Shown one piece after another: positions 26,145 to 37,069 of a stretch of DNA of 64,000 bases. The position numbers and the translations under genes are program-made. Source of the DNA: Cymbidium sinense (lineage: Eukaryota > Streptophyta > Magnoliopsida > Asparagales > Orchidaceae); the NCBI GenBank assembly GCA_021442155.1, contig CM038229.1, forward strand, positions 97,689,271 to 97,753,270, read 5' to 3'. Every line of letters starts with the position of its first letter. The stretch's first letter is position 1. The notes under the pieces are model-generated. The model was not told where the DNA came from and did no database searches. It was given only the letters and a program-made list of their open reading frames with translations.

Positions 26145-26338
26145 CTATTATTATTTTTATCACGTAATTAATTACATATATTACATTAAAGATAGTCTTT
26201 ATTATTTTTTTATTCAAATATTTGGCACTTATGACATGTGGCATGTAATTATGTATATAATGCTTCTTGTGGAACAATAAATATTAATTTTTTCTATCAT
26301 CTTCCACTTCTGTCACATCACGTCTCTAATTATATATA
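26145..26338 (+). repeat. Right LTR of the copia-type element
   Basis: It is the partner of 24005-24190. It contains TTAATTACATATATTACATTAA and ends near TCTCTAATTATATATA. Confidence 0.5.
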
Positions 26339-26466
26339 AGCTGAAAACAATACCAAACGAATCACATAACAAAATTTGAAAATTGATTTGATTTTCAAAA
26401 GTCTGACAAATCATAATGTTGCAAAGATAATACAATATTGTATGGGCATATTTTTATATCTCTTCA

Positions 26467-26482
26467 TTTTTTTTTTTTTTTG
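26467..26482 (-). other. Poly(A) tail of the LINE (poly-T on plus strand)
   Basis: A run of about 15 T sits at the place where the LINE 3' end is expected; the complement forms its A tail. Confidence 0.65.
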
Positions 26483-27303
26483 GAAAGACTGAGGACATTG
26501 CCCAATTTTATAATTCCAAAAGAACAAAAGATTACAAGTATAGAGCTAAAGGAAAAAGACTTACAGCTAAGAAAACATAATGGACACTATGAGGGCCACT
26601 ACCCTAATCTAACAACATACCAAAAGCCGATCATAAATGAGGGGAGACATAAAAAAAATGTAAAAATCCAACAATTAGAACATAGGCATTAAAATCAATG
26701 GGGACTCACCACAAAAGCCGAATTGTCCAAATAACCAAAAATCGCCATGGACGAGGGTCGATAAGCAAAATTGGTCTGGTTGCCTTCAAAGCCATCCAAT
26801 GGAGCCACGGATATATCACAAAGAGAATTAACGGTCCAGTTGCCGAGAAGGCCCTCCAAGGGAACCACAACAAAAATTCAACCACCATTTGGTCATCATT
26901 ATCCCACCGGATCAAAAAACTCAAAGGCAAAAGGAGATAGGAGTAGAGAGAACCACAGATACAAACAGTAACTTAGGAGGTTTGAAGCAACTCAACTGAT
27001 TCAAGAATCGAGCATGGCCATGTATCCTTGAGTTTCCATCTTTTAATTTTTGCAAAGGACCCTCTCCTTAATCAATGAGACAAGATAAAGAATGACCTAA
27101 AAGTAGAGAAAAATAATCGATTGTTCCTTTCTCTCCAAATAGAGTATACCATAATAGCGAATCAAATAATGCAATCTAATTACCACCTTGTTTGTACCTT
27201 CATCCATGTTACAGAGTATCCATGTAAGGAGGCTGATTAAGAAGAAATGTCCATTTGGGATCGTGGTTCTAACCATAGAAATGGGGCATTTAAAGAATCG
27301 TGG

Positions 27304-27888
27304 TTATGAGTTTCGGAAGGAATGGCACGTGGAATTTATAGAAGGGCCCAAACCCCTTTTGCCGGGATATCGATGTTTTAAGCCCACCCAAGTAAGCAAG
27401 CTAACAATATAGTGCATAGTTAATAGCATGACCCTTGAACCATATTTCTTTGTACCAACAACATCCGGGAGGTGCTCAATACAAAGTGATCTTGAAATCC
27501 TTATTTGAAGGAGAGCTCTAATTATACCAAGCACAACATCCTCACCTCCTAGAATAGAAATGGAAGTGACCCCTGGTGAGAATGAGATAAACAACAAGAA
27601 ATGAGGGGTATATTCCAGTCCATTATAAATGATGGAGGACAACCTAGCATTAACTGGAAGACCCAAAGATGATGGGGCCATTAGGGCAGTAATGTTAGAT
27701 AGAGAAGAGTCTCCACACCAAGGGTCATAGAAAAGTGAGAGCTCCTTTCCACTACCAACCTTAAAAAAGAAATTTTTCTTTGAATCTGGTGTAGATAAAA
27801 TGGTTTTCCAGAGGAGAGGCTTTACAAGGAGAGGGGTTCTAGATAGAGCCATATTTGGAGTGGCACCACTTAGCAAATAATGAAACAC
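27304..27888 (-). pseudogene. LINE ORF2 C-terminal region
   Basis: A 194-codon frame. The first half reads PLLVKPLLWKTILSTPDSKK, FFKVGSGKELSLFYDPWCG and DSSLSNIT. The F-x-V-G-x-G with D-x-W-x-G pattern is the usual sequence between RT and the C-terminal zinc-binding region in plant LINEs. The latter part loses resemblance, probably after a frameshift. The function of this region in LINE retrotransposition is poorly known. Confidence 0.7.
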
Positions 27889-28149
27889 CCAAGCAAACTT
27901 TCCAAGTGATCTTAAGTTTGCAAGTCAAATTAAGAGAAGAAGCAGAGATAAGACCAATACCACCCTTCTCTAGGTAATGTATGCTTCCCAAGATATAATG
28001 TGAAGTTTCTTAGACTCCCTGAATGATAAAAGAAGTTGGCAAGAAGGAAGAGATGCTTAATATGCCTTTGGGAATGGCAATGGACCAAACCAATAAGCAA
28101 GATAGTTGTTAACCAAGATCTGATTAATTGGAATCTACCCCAATGATAG

Positions 28150-28870
28150 GAACTTGCATTTCCAACCATCCAAACAAGCATGTAGCTATCAAAGAGAGAA
28201 TTAAAGTAAGCTAATTTGATGGTGCTGACCAAAGGTAAGCCAAGATACTTTAGAGGAAAAGAACCCCGGTTGATGACGAGAATTTGTATGAAATAACTCA
28301 CCTTTCTATAATTCTTAGAAAAATAGATTGAGGACTTCTCAAGATAACCTCCACCTCAAGGTAAGACTCAAGAGTTTTAAGAGAAGATTTAAGAGAATGT
28401 AGAGTATCCTAAGAAGCTACCCCCATGATCAAGAGGTCATTCAAAGAGAAGATGAGAGATATTACAGCCATAAGAACATGGTGTGTAATGGAGAAGATTA
28501 ACTTCCCTATCAATAAGACTTGAAAAGGTATCCATGGCTATGGTAAAAGGAAGGGAGAGAGAGGGCAACCCTGCTCAAACCATTTGAAGAAGTGAAGTAG
28601 CCTTTAATACCGCCATTCAAACAATTGAGAATGGAACATCCATAATACAAGCCTCCACCCACTTAGTGAACCCGATAGGGAACCCTTTGGCAAGAAGTCT
28701 GTGGATAAGGGAGAGCCTATTAACCTTGTCAAAGGCTTTCCTTAGATCAAATTTGGCAAGAAAATAACCTTTATTAGAAGATGAGAATTTATTACAAATT
28801 TCATAAGCCATAGAGAGATTATCGACAATATCTCCCTTTATAAATGCGACTAAGCATGGTTAATAAGTTC
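28150..28870 (-). pseudogene. LINE reverse transcriptase, catalytic box altered
   Basis: The clearest block is the frame at 28617-28811 with GYFLAKFDLRKAFDKVN, RT motif A, with the first catalytic Asp kept, and GFPIGFTKWVEACI after it. Further on the minus strand reads NDLLIMG at about 28424-28447, where family members have an F-A-D-D-type box; the first aspartate of the pair is replaced by Asn. Next comes a segment like TLHSLKSSLKTLES, typical after that box. Stops occur between blocks. Inactive. Confidence 0.75.
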
Positions 28871-29699
28871 GTGAAGTAAATTCTTCATTCTGCAAGCTAA
28901 GACCTTAGCAATGACCTTGTATATAGTGTTGCAAATGGATATGGGCGAAAGTCAAGAATCAAATTAGAATGTTTAATCTTGGGGATGAGAGTAAGCGAGT
29001 ATACTTAAATCTTTGAGGAACCTTGTTGGTTTTGAAGAAGTAGTGGATGCCTTTTAAGAAAAGTTTTCCTGTAACATTCCATGTTGTGTAAAAAATTTAG
29101 AATTAAAACCATCTCGCCCCGGGTTTTGTTCTCACTTATACCGTGAAGAGCTTCTAAGATTTCTTGGTCTCTAAAATCAACGATAAATCATCCGCTTGAG
29201 AGGGGAGAGACAATCTCCCTTAGGGATATCCTGTAAGGGAAGGATAAGAGAGTTGTTACTATTAAATAGAGTAGAGAAATACTTACAAAGTTCCTCGAAT
29301 CAAACTCGATCCGTCACAGTCCCATTAGAGTTTGAATTTCCTAATGAGATTGGTGTTCTTTCGCTCTTTAATAGAACAAGATAGGTATTTTCATCATCGA
29401 CAGTGATAGTCAATGTTCTTTGGCCCTTTTCTTGATCCATATACTCTCCTTCGTAGAAGATCAATTTTATATCCTTAGCATCAAGAATGAGGGAAGAGTT
29501 GTTAGGGTTGGTATCTAGTTTATCCATAATGTTTTCTTGATCTTCCGTAAGGCTTCAATTTGTCGCTAAGAGATATAGGTTCCCAAAACTTCCCTTTAAG
29601 AGCCAACTTAACTTGCTTAAGTTTGTAGGAGAGGACATAAAGGTCCCCTTAAATGTAACACCCCAAGCATTGGTGATAGCATCCAAAAAATCAAAAGTC

Positions 29700-30430
29700 A
29701 CCCAGAATTTCAAGAGAAATCTGTGAGAAGGAAATGAGGGGAACCGAGAGGAAAATTACTGTGGGAGTGATCTAAGAGAGAGGGGTAGGAATTTATAGTG
29801 AGATGCGTGGAAGAGATCCAACCAACTAGAGTTGCAAAGAACCCGATCTAGTTTGGAGAGGATAGGGGCTTTATCTCTGATTAGAACAGTAAAGAATAAT
29901 CGAGCTAGAAAGTTCCAATAGTTCACAATCATTAATACATTTCTTGAAATCAAGTGAGTTGTTGAGAGAGGCGGTTACCATCCACTTTGTCTTTGAATAG
30001 AGTACAATTGAAGTCTCCCATAAGGATCCAAGGAAGGTTGTTAACCCGCAATATCTCGAGAGAGTTCCACAAAGAGACCCCGACTTTGGCATCGTCGCGA
30101 TAAACACAGTATGAAAGGGAGAGTTACCCGTAACCAGACTCATCCATGTATAAGTTGATGATTTTTGTTATGGGATCAAATGTAATCTTTTGAATTCCAC
30201 TTTATCCGATACGATCACCTGAGAACAGTCAAAGTTTGAGATACTTGCCTCGAAGTTAAACATTGAAAGATTGTGGAGTAAGGGGAGGGGTGAGATGAGT
30301 CGCATTGGAGCTTAGTCTCCGTAAGGCACGTAAGGTCAATACAGATTCCTTGATTATTCGAGAGTCGAGCTTCCTACCTTTAGTAGAAAGACCATGCACA
30401 TTCCAATACCCCAAGATAGGTGGGTCATTG
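29700..30430 (-). pseudogene. LINE endonuclease (exonuclease-endonuclease-phosphatase fold), decayed
   Basis: The minus strand starts with a GYWNV-GLSTKGRKL type opening near 30410, then a block like FNFEASISNFDCSQVIVSDK near 30200-30270, then NLPWILMGDFNCTLF near 30010-30040 (the G-D-F-N box of LINE endonucleases), and LDRVLCNSSWLDLF near 29820-29855 (the D-R-x-L-x-N-x-x-W box). The order matches the family. Frames are broken. It would nick target DNA to prime copying. Confidence 0.75.
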
Positions 30431-30905
30431 AGAGGAGGAGGAAGAGGGCTTTTGCCCTTCTTTTTATTCCCTTTGTGAGGAGTAGGGAAGGGTTAGAGGA
30501 GGATTTGGAGGAGTTCTCCTCAAGGAGATTTTTCATGGAGTTTTGGTACCTTATCTAGCTTTTGTTGATTCCCTGCCTGAGAGATGGCTGAACGAAAGTG
30601 ATAACCCCAATTGTAGAAGAGCCACCAACAGCCTTCCGAATGGGAAGGATCATTTTGGTCCGTTAAGAGGGGAGAATCCTCAACTGATCATTCGTTATCA
30701 AGAGGAGGCTATAAAATTGGTGGTTGATTGAGGTCAAGAATGGTCTTAGAAGAAGAGGGAATTTCAAATTGATCGTCCCTAGAGACCTCTGTGGAACGAA
30801 GCTTCAGGGGAGGAGTGAGAGTGGCTTCATGTTGATGTTCTTCATATATGGACGATACATTCATCACTATAATAATAGGTCTGGCTTCAATTATAAGCAA
30901 AGCGA

Positions 30906-32600
30906 GCAATAAAAATAATTTTCTATAAAAATTATTTTAACCTTCTTTAAAAAAATAATAATAATCCAATCGAAATAAAAGGAATGTCATGCCCTACTAT
31001 TTACGATTAATTTTCTTCTAAAGTATAACACTTCTCCAAATTGGTGAAATATAATATAATTACTTCTATATGTTTTTTATCATTTGATTTTTTGGAAGGT
31101 AGCATCCACTTTGTTGACAGCGTCTTCTTCAGTTGGCTTCTTCAATATCAACTTCTTTGAAGGAATCTATGCACGTTCATAACTTGTAAAAGAATCATAA
31201 AACTATATAGTATAAAAACATTATATAAGATTATAATTATAAATATCTATATGTTTAATCTCATGAATGCAGATTTTAGAAACCATGATTGGCATGTCAG
31301 AGAATGAATGCAGTACACAGTATAATATTCATAATAATTTGCTGTTCTTTCCTGTCTTTCAGAAGGAAAAACCTGCATAGAGAATCTTTTCAAAGAGAAT
31401 AAGAAATAAAAGCGAAAGGAACTGATAAGTATAAAGGTTTAGGCAGAAACGTACGATAGTTCGGAGTTTTTTTTTTATGTGATATTGCTATGATATGGAA
31501 TAATTGCATGATAACTCTTATAACAAGACATCAGATATGATTTTATAAGCAAAATTTTCTTTTATTGATGTAAATCATTATTTATTTTACTGATTATGTG
31601 GAGGAGGGAAAGTTCACGGGGAAAAAACAAATGAAAGGAAAAGATGAAATGTAATAATGGAGGAGATCAATGCTGCAATGCACATATGGAGATCACATTG
31701 AATGAATGGTTGGTATGTACGTGAGAAAAGGTGATTCATGCTCTGTGAATGTTGCAATTTAATGGAAGAATATTATGCTGTATTACTATTATTATATTTG
31801 TATCGATGTGAAGTACAAACTCTCAGCTGTAGCAAATGCAAGTGGAGTTTCTATTTTCTGTGGAAAAAATTATATATTTTTCTTAGAACTTTAATTTTAT
31901 TCTCAAAGTCGGTTAATCGCAAGTAGAATTAGCACACTTAGATGAAAAGTTGGAATAAAACTACATTTTTTTTAGAATTTCTCCTAAAACTCTTTCACTA
32001 TAATCTTATCTAATAAGTATGCAGAATAAAACAATTAATTATATCAAACAATGATGCTAGCCAGTAAGTGATCGATATAGGTATAATGATGAGGAATTCA
32101 CTCAAGCTTGTAAGTAAAATGCAATCTTTAAGAGCAATCATGAACAACAATTGCCAAGAAAAATGAATACAAGTTTATATGTAAGTAATAATACAAGTTG
32201 GCACAAATGCCATGGATCTACTCAATGATGCAAGTCATTATAAATAAATATATTAAACACAGTTATAAAATGTCTATTCAAGATATATGGTGATGGTGAA
32301 GTTACATAGATAGTGGGAGAAGTAAATTAATAACAACAATGGTGATGATTTGCTCTAATAAAATTAATAGCATATGATCAAATAACCATCAAATTATAAT
32401 ATGAAAATGTAATTAACTAGAACAAGTAATAAAATAAAAAATAAAGTAAATTTATCATGGAAAGTTTAACACAAGTATTTTATGTGTTTTTTTTTATCAA
32501 GTTGACATTTATTTGTGTCTAAGGTCTAAGCACATGGTTGTTTATGATTCCATTGCCAAATACTATTTCATCTACAAATGGTAGAGAAATTGTTGCAACA
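30906..32600. other. AT-rich spacer, nothing recognised
   Basis: No gene, RNA or element boundary is supported in this stretch. Confidence 0.4.
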
Positions 32601-32608
32601 ACTTCAAT
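32601..32608 (+). repeat. Target site duplication, left copy (ACTTCAAT)
   Basis: An 8-bp direct repeat identical to 33106-33113, directly abutting the terminal inverted repeats of the MITE. Eight bases is the hAT signature. Confidence 0.95.
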
Positions 32609-33105
32609 TAGGTGCAAACGAACCGAGCGCTCAACAAGCTACCGTGACTCGCTCGATTAGAGCTCGTTTATGTTCATTTAATTAATCGAACGAGCTTGAA
32701 CACTTTTGTAAATACTGATTCTTAACAAGCAACAAGTTATTGTCCAGTCAGTTATGTTCAACGATCATTTAAAGCTCACAACAAGCTCAAGGAGCTCGAT
32801 AATGGCTCGATTAAGGCTCTATTAAGGCTCGATTAAGGCTTGTTCATAAACGACATCAGAGGCTTATAAGGCTCGATTAAGGCTCGACAAGGCTTGTTCA
32901 TAAACGAGCATCGATAAGGCTCGATGGCTCGATAATGGCTCGAAAGGCTCGATTAAGGCTCGTAAGGAGCTCGCGAACACAATTTTTTTTAAACGAGCTC
33001 AAGCTCAACACCATCCTAAAGCTCGAATCGAGCCAGGTGCTCGAGCTCAATCGCAAACGAGCTTGAACTCAATGGGTCCGCTCGTTCGGTTCGCTTGCAG
33101 CCCTA
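32609..33105. mobile_element. hAT-type MITE, 497 bp
   Basis: The ends form terminal inverted repeats: left TAGGTGCAAACGAACC, right (complement) TAGGGCTGCAAGCGAACC, then a shared AACGAGCG/GAGCG-like stretch. The TAGGGGTGCAA-type end is known from plant hAT elements, and the 8-bp target duplication ACTTCAAT is perfect on both sides. There is no transposase frame. The interior is built of GCTCGATTAAGGCTCG-like repeats at about 32790-32970 and of AACGAGCTCAAGCTC-like dyads near both ends. It would need transposase from another element. Confidence 0.9.
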
Positions 33106-33113
33106 ACTTCAAT
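33106..33113 (+). repeat. Target site duplication, right copy (ACTTCAAT)
   Basis: Partner of 32601-32608, with no mismatch. Confidence 0.95.
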
Positions 33114-33297
33114 CATTGAGATGTGTATCACTTAATCTAATGAGAGAACAAAATGTCTTTCTCATGCGATAAGTAGAACCAAAACAAGTTTCATAAAATA
33201 TACTTAAAGTTTCTTTACACCGTAGGAAACAATGTGTAAATAGTAAAAAAAATTATATCTTTATAATGACAGGTCGTAACAAGTAGGAGATACTATC

Positions 33298-33412
33298 ATA
33301 GAATCTTGAATGAGATAATTAATATTTTGATAAAAAAAAATGATAGCAAATTTTAGATGTAGGAACTAGGTGAATCTTGAATGAGATAATTAATTTTTTG
33401 ATAAAATGAGAA
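33298..33412 (+). repeat. Short tandem duplication
   Basis: The phrase GAATCTTGAATGAGATAATT, followed by AATWTTTTGATAAAA, occurs at about 33301 and again about 73 bp later. It is noncoding. Confidence 0.75.
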
Positions 33413-34145
33413 GGAAGAAGCTAGAGACAAACATAGAATAGTCTAGATATATGTAATTTAGCTTTGTAGCATACATCTATGAAATATTTTGAAACTTTAG
33501 TTGTCATGGTTCTATTCTTTTACCCCTTATGATAAGATAAATCCTATTTTATTACATACTTTTCACTAGCCATTTATAAGCATCATCTTTTAAAATTCTA
33601 ATGGCTTTCACATGTAGATTAAAGTTCATGATATTATAATTTTACCCAATATTTTTTTTTCAAACATAACATCAACATCTAATGCAACCATGCTACTCAA
33701 TGTCTTCCTGTGTTTCACTTGAAGGTGTCCTATATAATAGTTATATATAATTTAAGGGAAGATTTCATAGCAATTACACGTTGAATTAGAATGTTTATCT
33801 TATGCATAAAATCATATAAAGATGAATATGCCCGCTAAATTATATAACTTTTGAAGAATAATATTTAAAACTCATTACACTCGAGCCAACCATTGCAAAT
33901 TTAAATAAACAATTTTCATCAAAAGCATGAATTTGTTGATAATATCTTATAGGACTAATATGTGACTTCAATAAATCAAACGAGTGACATATAGGTGTTC
34001 TCATAACTATAAAATAATATTTTAATGATCCTTCATAGTGTAACCAATACTTTGATGTAAGAAATCCAAAATTTAAAATTTTCATCTATGTATAGTACAC
34101 ATTTTTTGGCTTTAGATTTATTATTGATGAACCACTAGGCCAATA
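33413..34145. other. AT-rich spacer, nothing recognised
   Basis: Only chance frames, including an 81-codon one on the minus strand with no recognisable features. Confidence 0.4.
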
Positions 34146-34149
34146 AAAA

Positions 34150-35250
34150 GTCATGTAGATGAGATAATAGATAAGACACTACCCAAAGATTTCATCCTCA
34201 TTTTGTGAGGACTTTAGATCCGGTTCCGTGTTCTATAAAGCAAGCACTAGTAGTTACCCTCCCAATGCTAATAAAGAACTTTCGATTAAGGCTAATTGTT
34301 AGACATAGTGTATAGTAGCGATGTGGAGTTTAAAATTTGGGATTTAGAATTTATGAAATTCACCATTATTTAACTTAAAGCATATTGTTGGTGGAATGAT
34401 TACATGCCGATCTAGATCTCATGGTTTCATTATCCCCGCCGTGATCCCTAGACTACCGAGAAGGTAATCCATCCCCGACCGAAGGATTCTTATCGAACAC
34501 ATGGGTTACATCATCCAAGAAATTCTTGTAGACTTGGGGTGGTGTTTATCTAAGGCAGGCTTGCTTAAGTCGCATGATGGCTCTTTATCAAGTATACCCT
34601 TTGATTAACGACTCAAAGGCGTGAGCCATTAAGAAGCATACAATCGTGATTGTAATATAATGGAGCCTTGTTGGCCAAACCACCTTATCAAAAGACTCGG
34701 TCATACCGCATCATTTGTGGAGCCTATCAACCAAGCCACGCAATGGGACATGGGCCACATCCTTACTATGAGAGATTGAGAGTGAACATAGTATAACACT
34801 TGATTTGACATCCTTTGTGAGCTAGAGTTTTCTTTATTTGTCACCTTGAATAAGCGGAAGGTGGATAGATTGAGTTTTGTTTTAAGTTTGTAATGATTAA
34901 ATTTCATTTAAATAGTTTTTAAATTGGCACTTGATTTAGGTTAAATTAATTTGAAATTAGAATCACATTTTGATGGAAGTATCTTCTTCGGTTGAAATCA
35001 CCATTCAACACCATCATCGATGTAAATAGTTTACTTGATCTTGTCGAATTCTATTAGTTTAATAATATGATCGATCTACGTCACATGATAAAATTAGCTT
35101 CTCGATATTTCAATAAGCTAAAATTCTTAATAATTGAATTTTTTTTAGGTTTTGTTAACCCAACCCATCCTAAGACCTAACTAGAAGCAACCCGCAAAGA
35201 TCTTCGTGATACTTGAATCTAAACATTCAACATAGTTCGGGCCCATGCAG
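34150..35250 (-). repeat. Decayed LTR fragment of the element 3 family
   Basis: It follows the left LTR of element 3 (from about 35970) in order and orientation: GATAAGACACTACC, then GATTTCATCCTCAT, TAGTTACCCTCCCAATG, a passage with GAACACATGGGTTAC, then TTTGACATC-TTTGTGAGC and TTTGTCACC, and at about 35147 one AGGTTTTGTTAACCCAA unit of the repeat that is tandem in element 3. It is more diverged than the two LTRs of element 3 are from each other, so it is an older copy. The LTR terminus itself is missing on the left. Confidence 0.8.
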
Positions 35251-35259
35251 TGTATTTAA

Positions 35260-35835
35260 GAATGTCTTAATTAATGCCTTCTATTCGCTTGCGATGTGTT
35301 TCTAATCTGGTGTAGAAGACATTTCAAATTATTCTAGTAGCTTACTAGACTCTTAGAAATAATATTTGATCGCTTCTTCTTTTTTTTATTCAAAGTTGCC
35401 TAATCTTTGAACCTTCAAAAGACTCTCATTTATATCTTGTAGCAATTCTCAAACTTATTAAGAACTCTATTCAATTTCTTTTTGTTCAGTTCAAGTATTT
35501 AATAAGACATATAGCATGCTTCAAATATTTTCAAGAATTTCTTGATCATGCCTATTGGCAATCTTTCAATTTCATTAGTAATCCCTTATGAATTATTTGA
35601 TTTTCTTTAATTTACTTGGATATATTTGAATAATATATCTTAATTCAAAGGGGATCTTTTGTTCTTTCATTTGATGTTCAATCAAGATTTCTACTTCATT
35701 TGACATAAGATATGATTCTTCAAGTGTTCAATTAGAGCCTTCTTAAATTCATTTTAAAATAGACATTGCAATGTAAGAAGACATGTTCTTTATGAATCAC
35801 ATTGATAGACGCTTGATCTTGATCGTTAGATTGTG

Positions 35836-35836
<1 letters not shown>
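35260..35836. other. AT-rich spacer between two related LTRs
   Basis: Nothing is recognised. It could be a diverged continuation of the older LTR fragment. Confidence 0.35.

Positions 35837-35837
<1 letters not shown>

Positions 35838-35886
<49 letters not shown>
35838..35886. repeat. (TA)n then (TG)n microsatellite at the element 3 boundary
   Basis: About 21 TA units, then GTGTGTG, directly abut the LTR terminus TGTGGGATCC. The last TG units merge with the LTR start, so the exact insertion point is blurred. Confidence 0.9.
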
Positions 35887-35890
<4 letters not shown>

Positions 35891-37069
35891 GGATCCAAAA
35901 TTTGCCACCCGACCTCTTTCTAAAAGAAAAGAGTAAGAGTTGTTTAGAATGTCTGATAATTTCGTAAGGCGATGAATAGTAGATAAGACACTACCTGTAG
36001 ATTTCGCTCTCATTTGGTGAGAACTTTTATATCTCTGTTCGTTTCCTATAGCAAGCCCCTATAGTTAATTACCCTCCCAATACCGAGAGCACTTTCGACA
36101 AGGCTAGTCAATGAATCGTTAAAGAACGAGTATATAATCGAAAGAGTGGAGTTTAGAACTTATGAAATTTATTATTTTAACTTAAAACTTTTGTGGGGAA
36201 CGATGACGCTCAATGATCCCATGGTTCCTCATATCCGCCGTCGATCCTGTCCGCTTAGGGAGGTACAACCCGACCGAAAAGATCCTTGTCGAACACATGA
36301 GTTACGCCGCCCAAGGTGTCCTTGTAGACTGGAGTTTATCTAAGAGGATAAATATAAGCCAACCTTAGCTAACATAGGTTTTTTTGCCCAACCAAATACA
36401 TTCTATATTTCACAAACCAAAGAGCAAAGCCATTGGGGAACATACGGCCGCGTGAGAATTGGTGCCATATCGCGAACCACCCGGCCGGGAGGGCTCCGAA
36501 CCGCCATTTATGTGGTGCCATATCGGACAAAACCATGCGACAGAGGACACGCCACGCCCCACGGGCTTTAGGAATATTTGAGTGTGAAGGTAGTTATGTA
36601 TTTAATTTGACATTGTGAGCAAAAGTTTTCTTAATTTGTCACCAAGACAAACAATTGTGGAGGGGTGGATTGATTTTTTTTATTTTTAAGTTTTAATTTA
36701 GATAATTCATTTTTTTGTTTTTATTTATATTTTTTATTTCCTTTGAATTTTGATCATTTTATGATTGATTTTAGATTTGAATATTTGATCATTTATCATT
36801 GAAATCTTAATTATAATTACCCTTCTCGATCTTGGGCTAATATCAATTGATAGACCTTGTCTACTCGTGTTTTCTACGAGGATCGGGTCTAATTCATTAT
36901 CTCAAGAAGTATAATTCTTCAAAACCTTGTCCACTCTAGTTTGAATATGTAGGATCGGGTTTGGGACTTTTCTTCCTAGAGTTTGAATTTTAAGCTATAT
37001 CGCTTGATTCATATCTATTATACGTAATTAAATTTCTCGTGATATTATTAATTTGAAATTCTTATAATA

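Larger units (their letters stand above)
24005..26338 (+). mobile_element. Small Ty1/copia-type element, about 2.3 kb, plus strand
   Basis: Two diverged repeats of about 190 bp (24005-24190 and 26145-26338) share TTAATTACATATATT, TTTATTATTTTT, TCCATCATCTTC-type and CTCT-AATATATA-type blocks in order and act as LTRs. Just inside the left one, CGATCTTAGAGC resembles the copia tRNA-Met primer site TGGTATCAGAGC. Inside lie a clean gag frame, a zinc knuckle in another frame, and broken fragments of the integrase zinc region and integrase start. RT and RNase H are absent, so it could move only with help. Exact LTR ends and a target duplication are not clear. Confidence 0.65.
26466..30905 (-). mobile_element. 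LINE (L1-type non-LTR retrotransposon), minus strand, decayed
   Basis: Domains read in order on the minus strand: an endonuclease (about 30430-29700), a reverse transcriptase (about 28870-28150) and a C-terminal region (27888-27304). The plus strand has about 15 T at 26467-26482, which would be the poly(A) tail. The 3' untranslated part would be 26483-27300. Stops and frameshifts break every domain. ORF1 is not seen, so the copy is probably 5'-truncated near 30.9 kb. I could not find flanking target duplications. Confidence 0.8.

Noticed and set aside
26706..26940. Paired frames on both strands of 74-80 codons
   Set aside because: They lie in the 3' untranslated part of the LINE and have no domain.
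26440..30930. Target duplication of the LINE
   Set aside because: I compared sequence next to the T run and near 30.9 kb and saw no convincing direct repeat.
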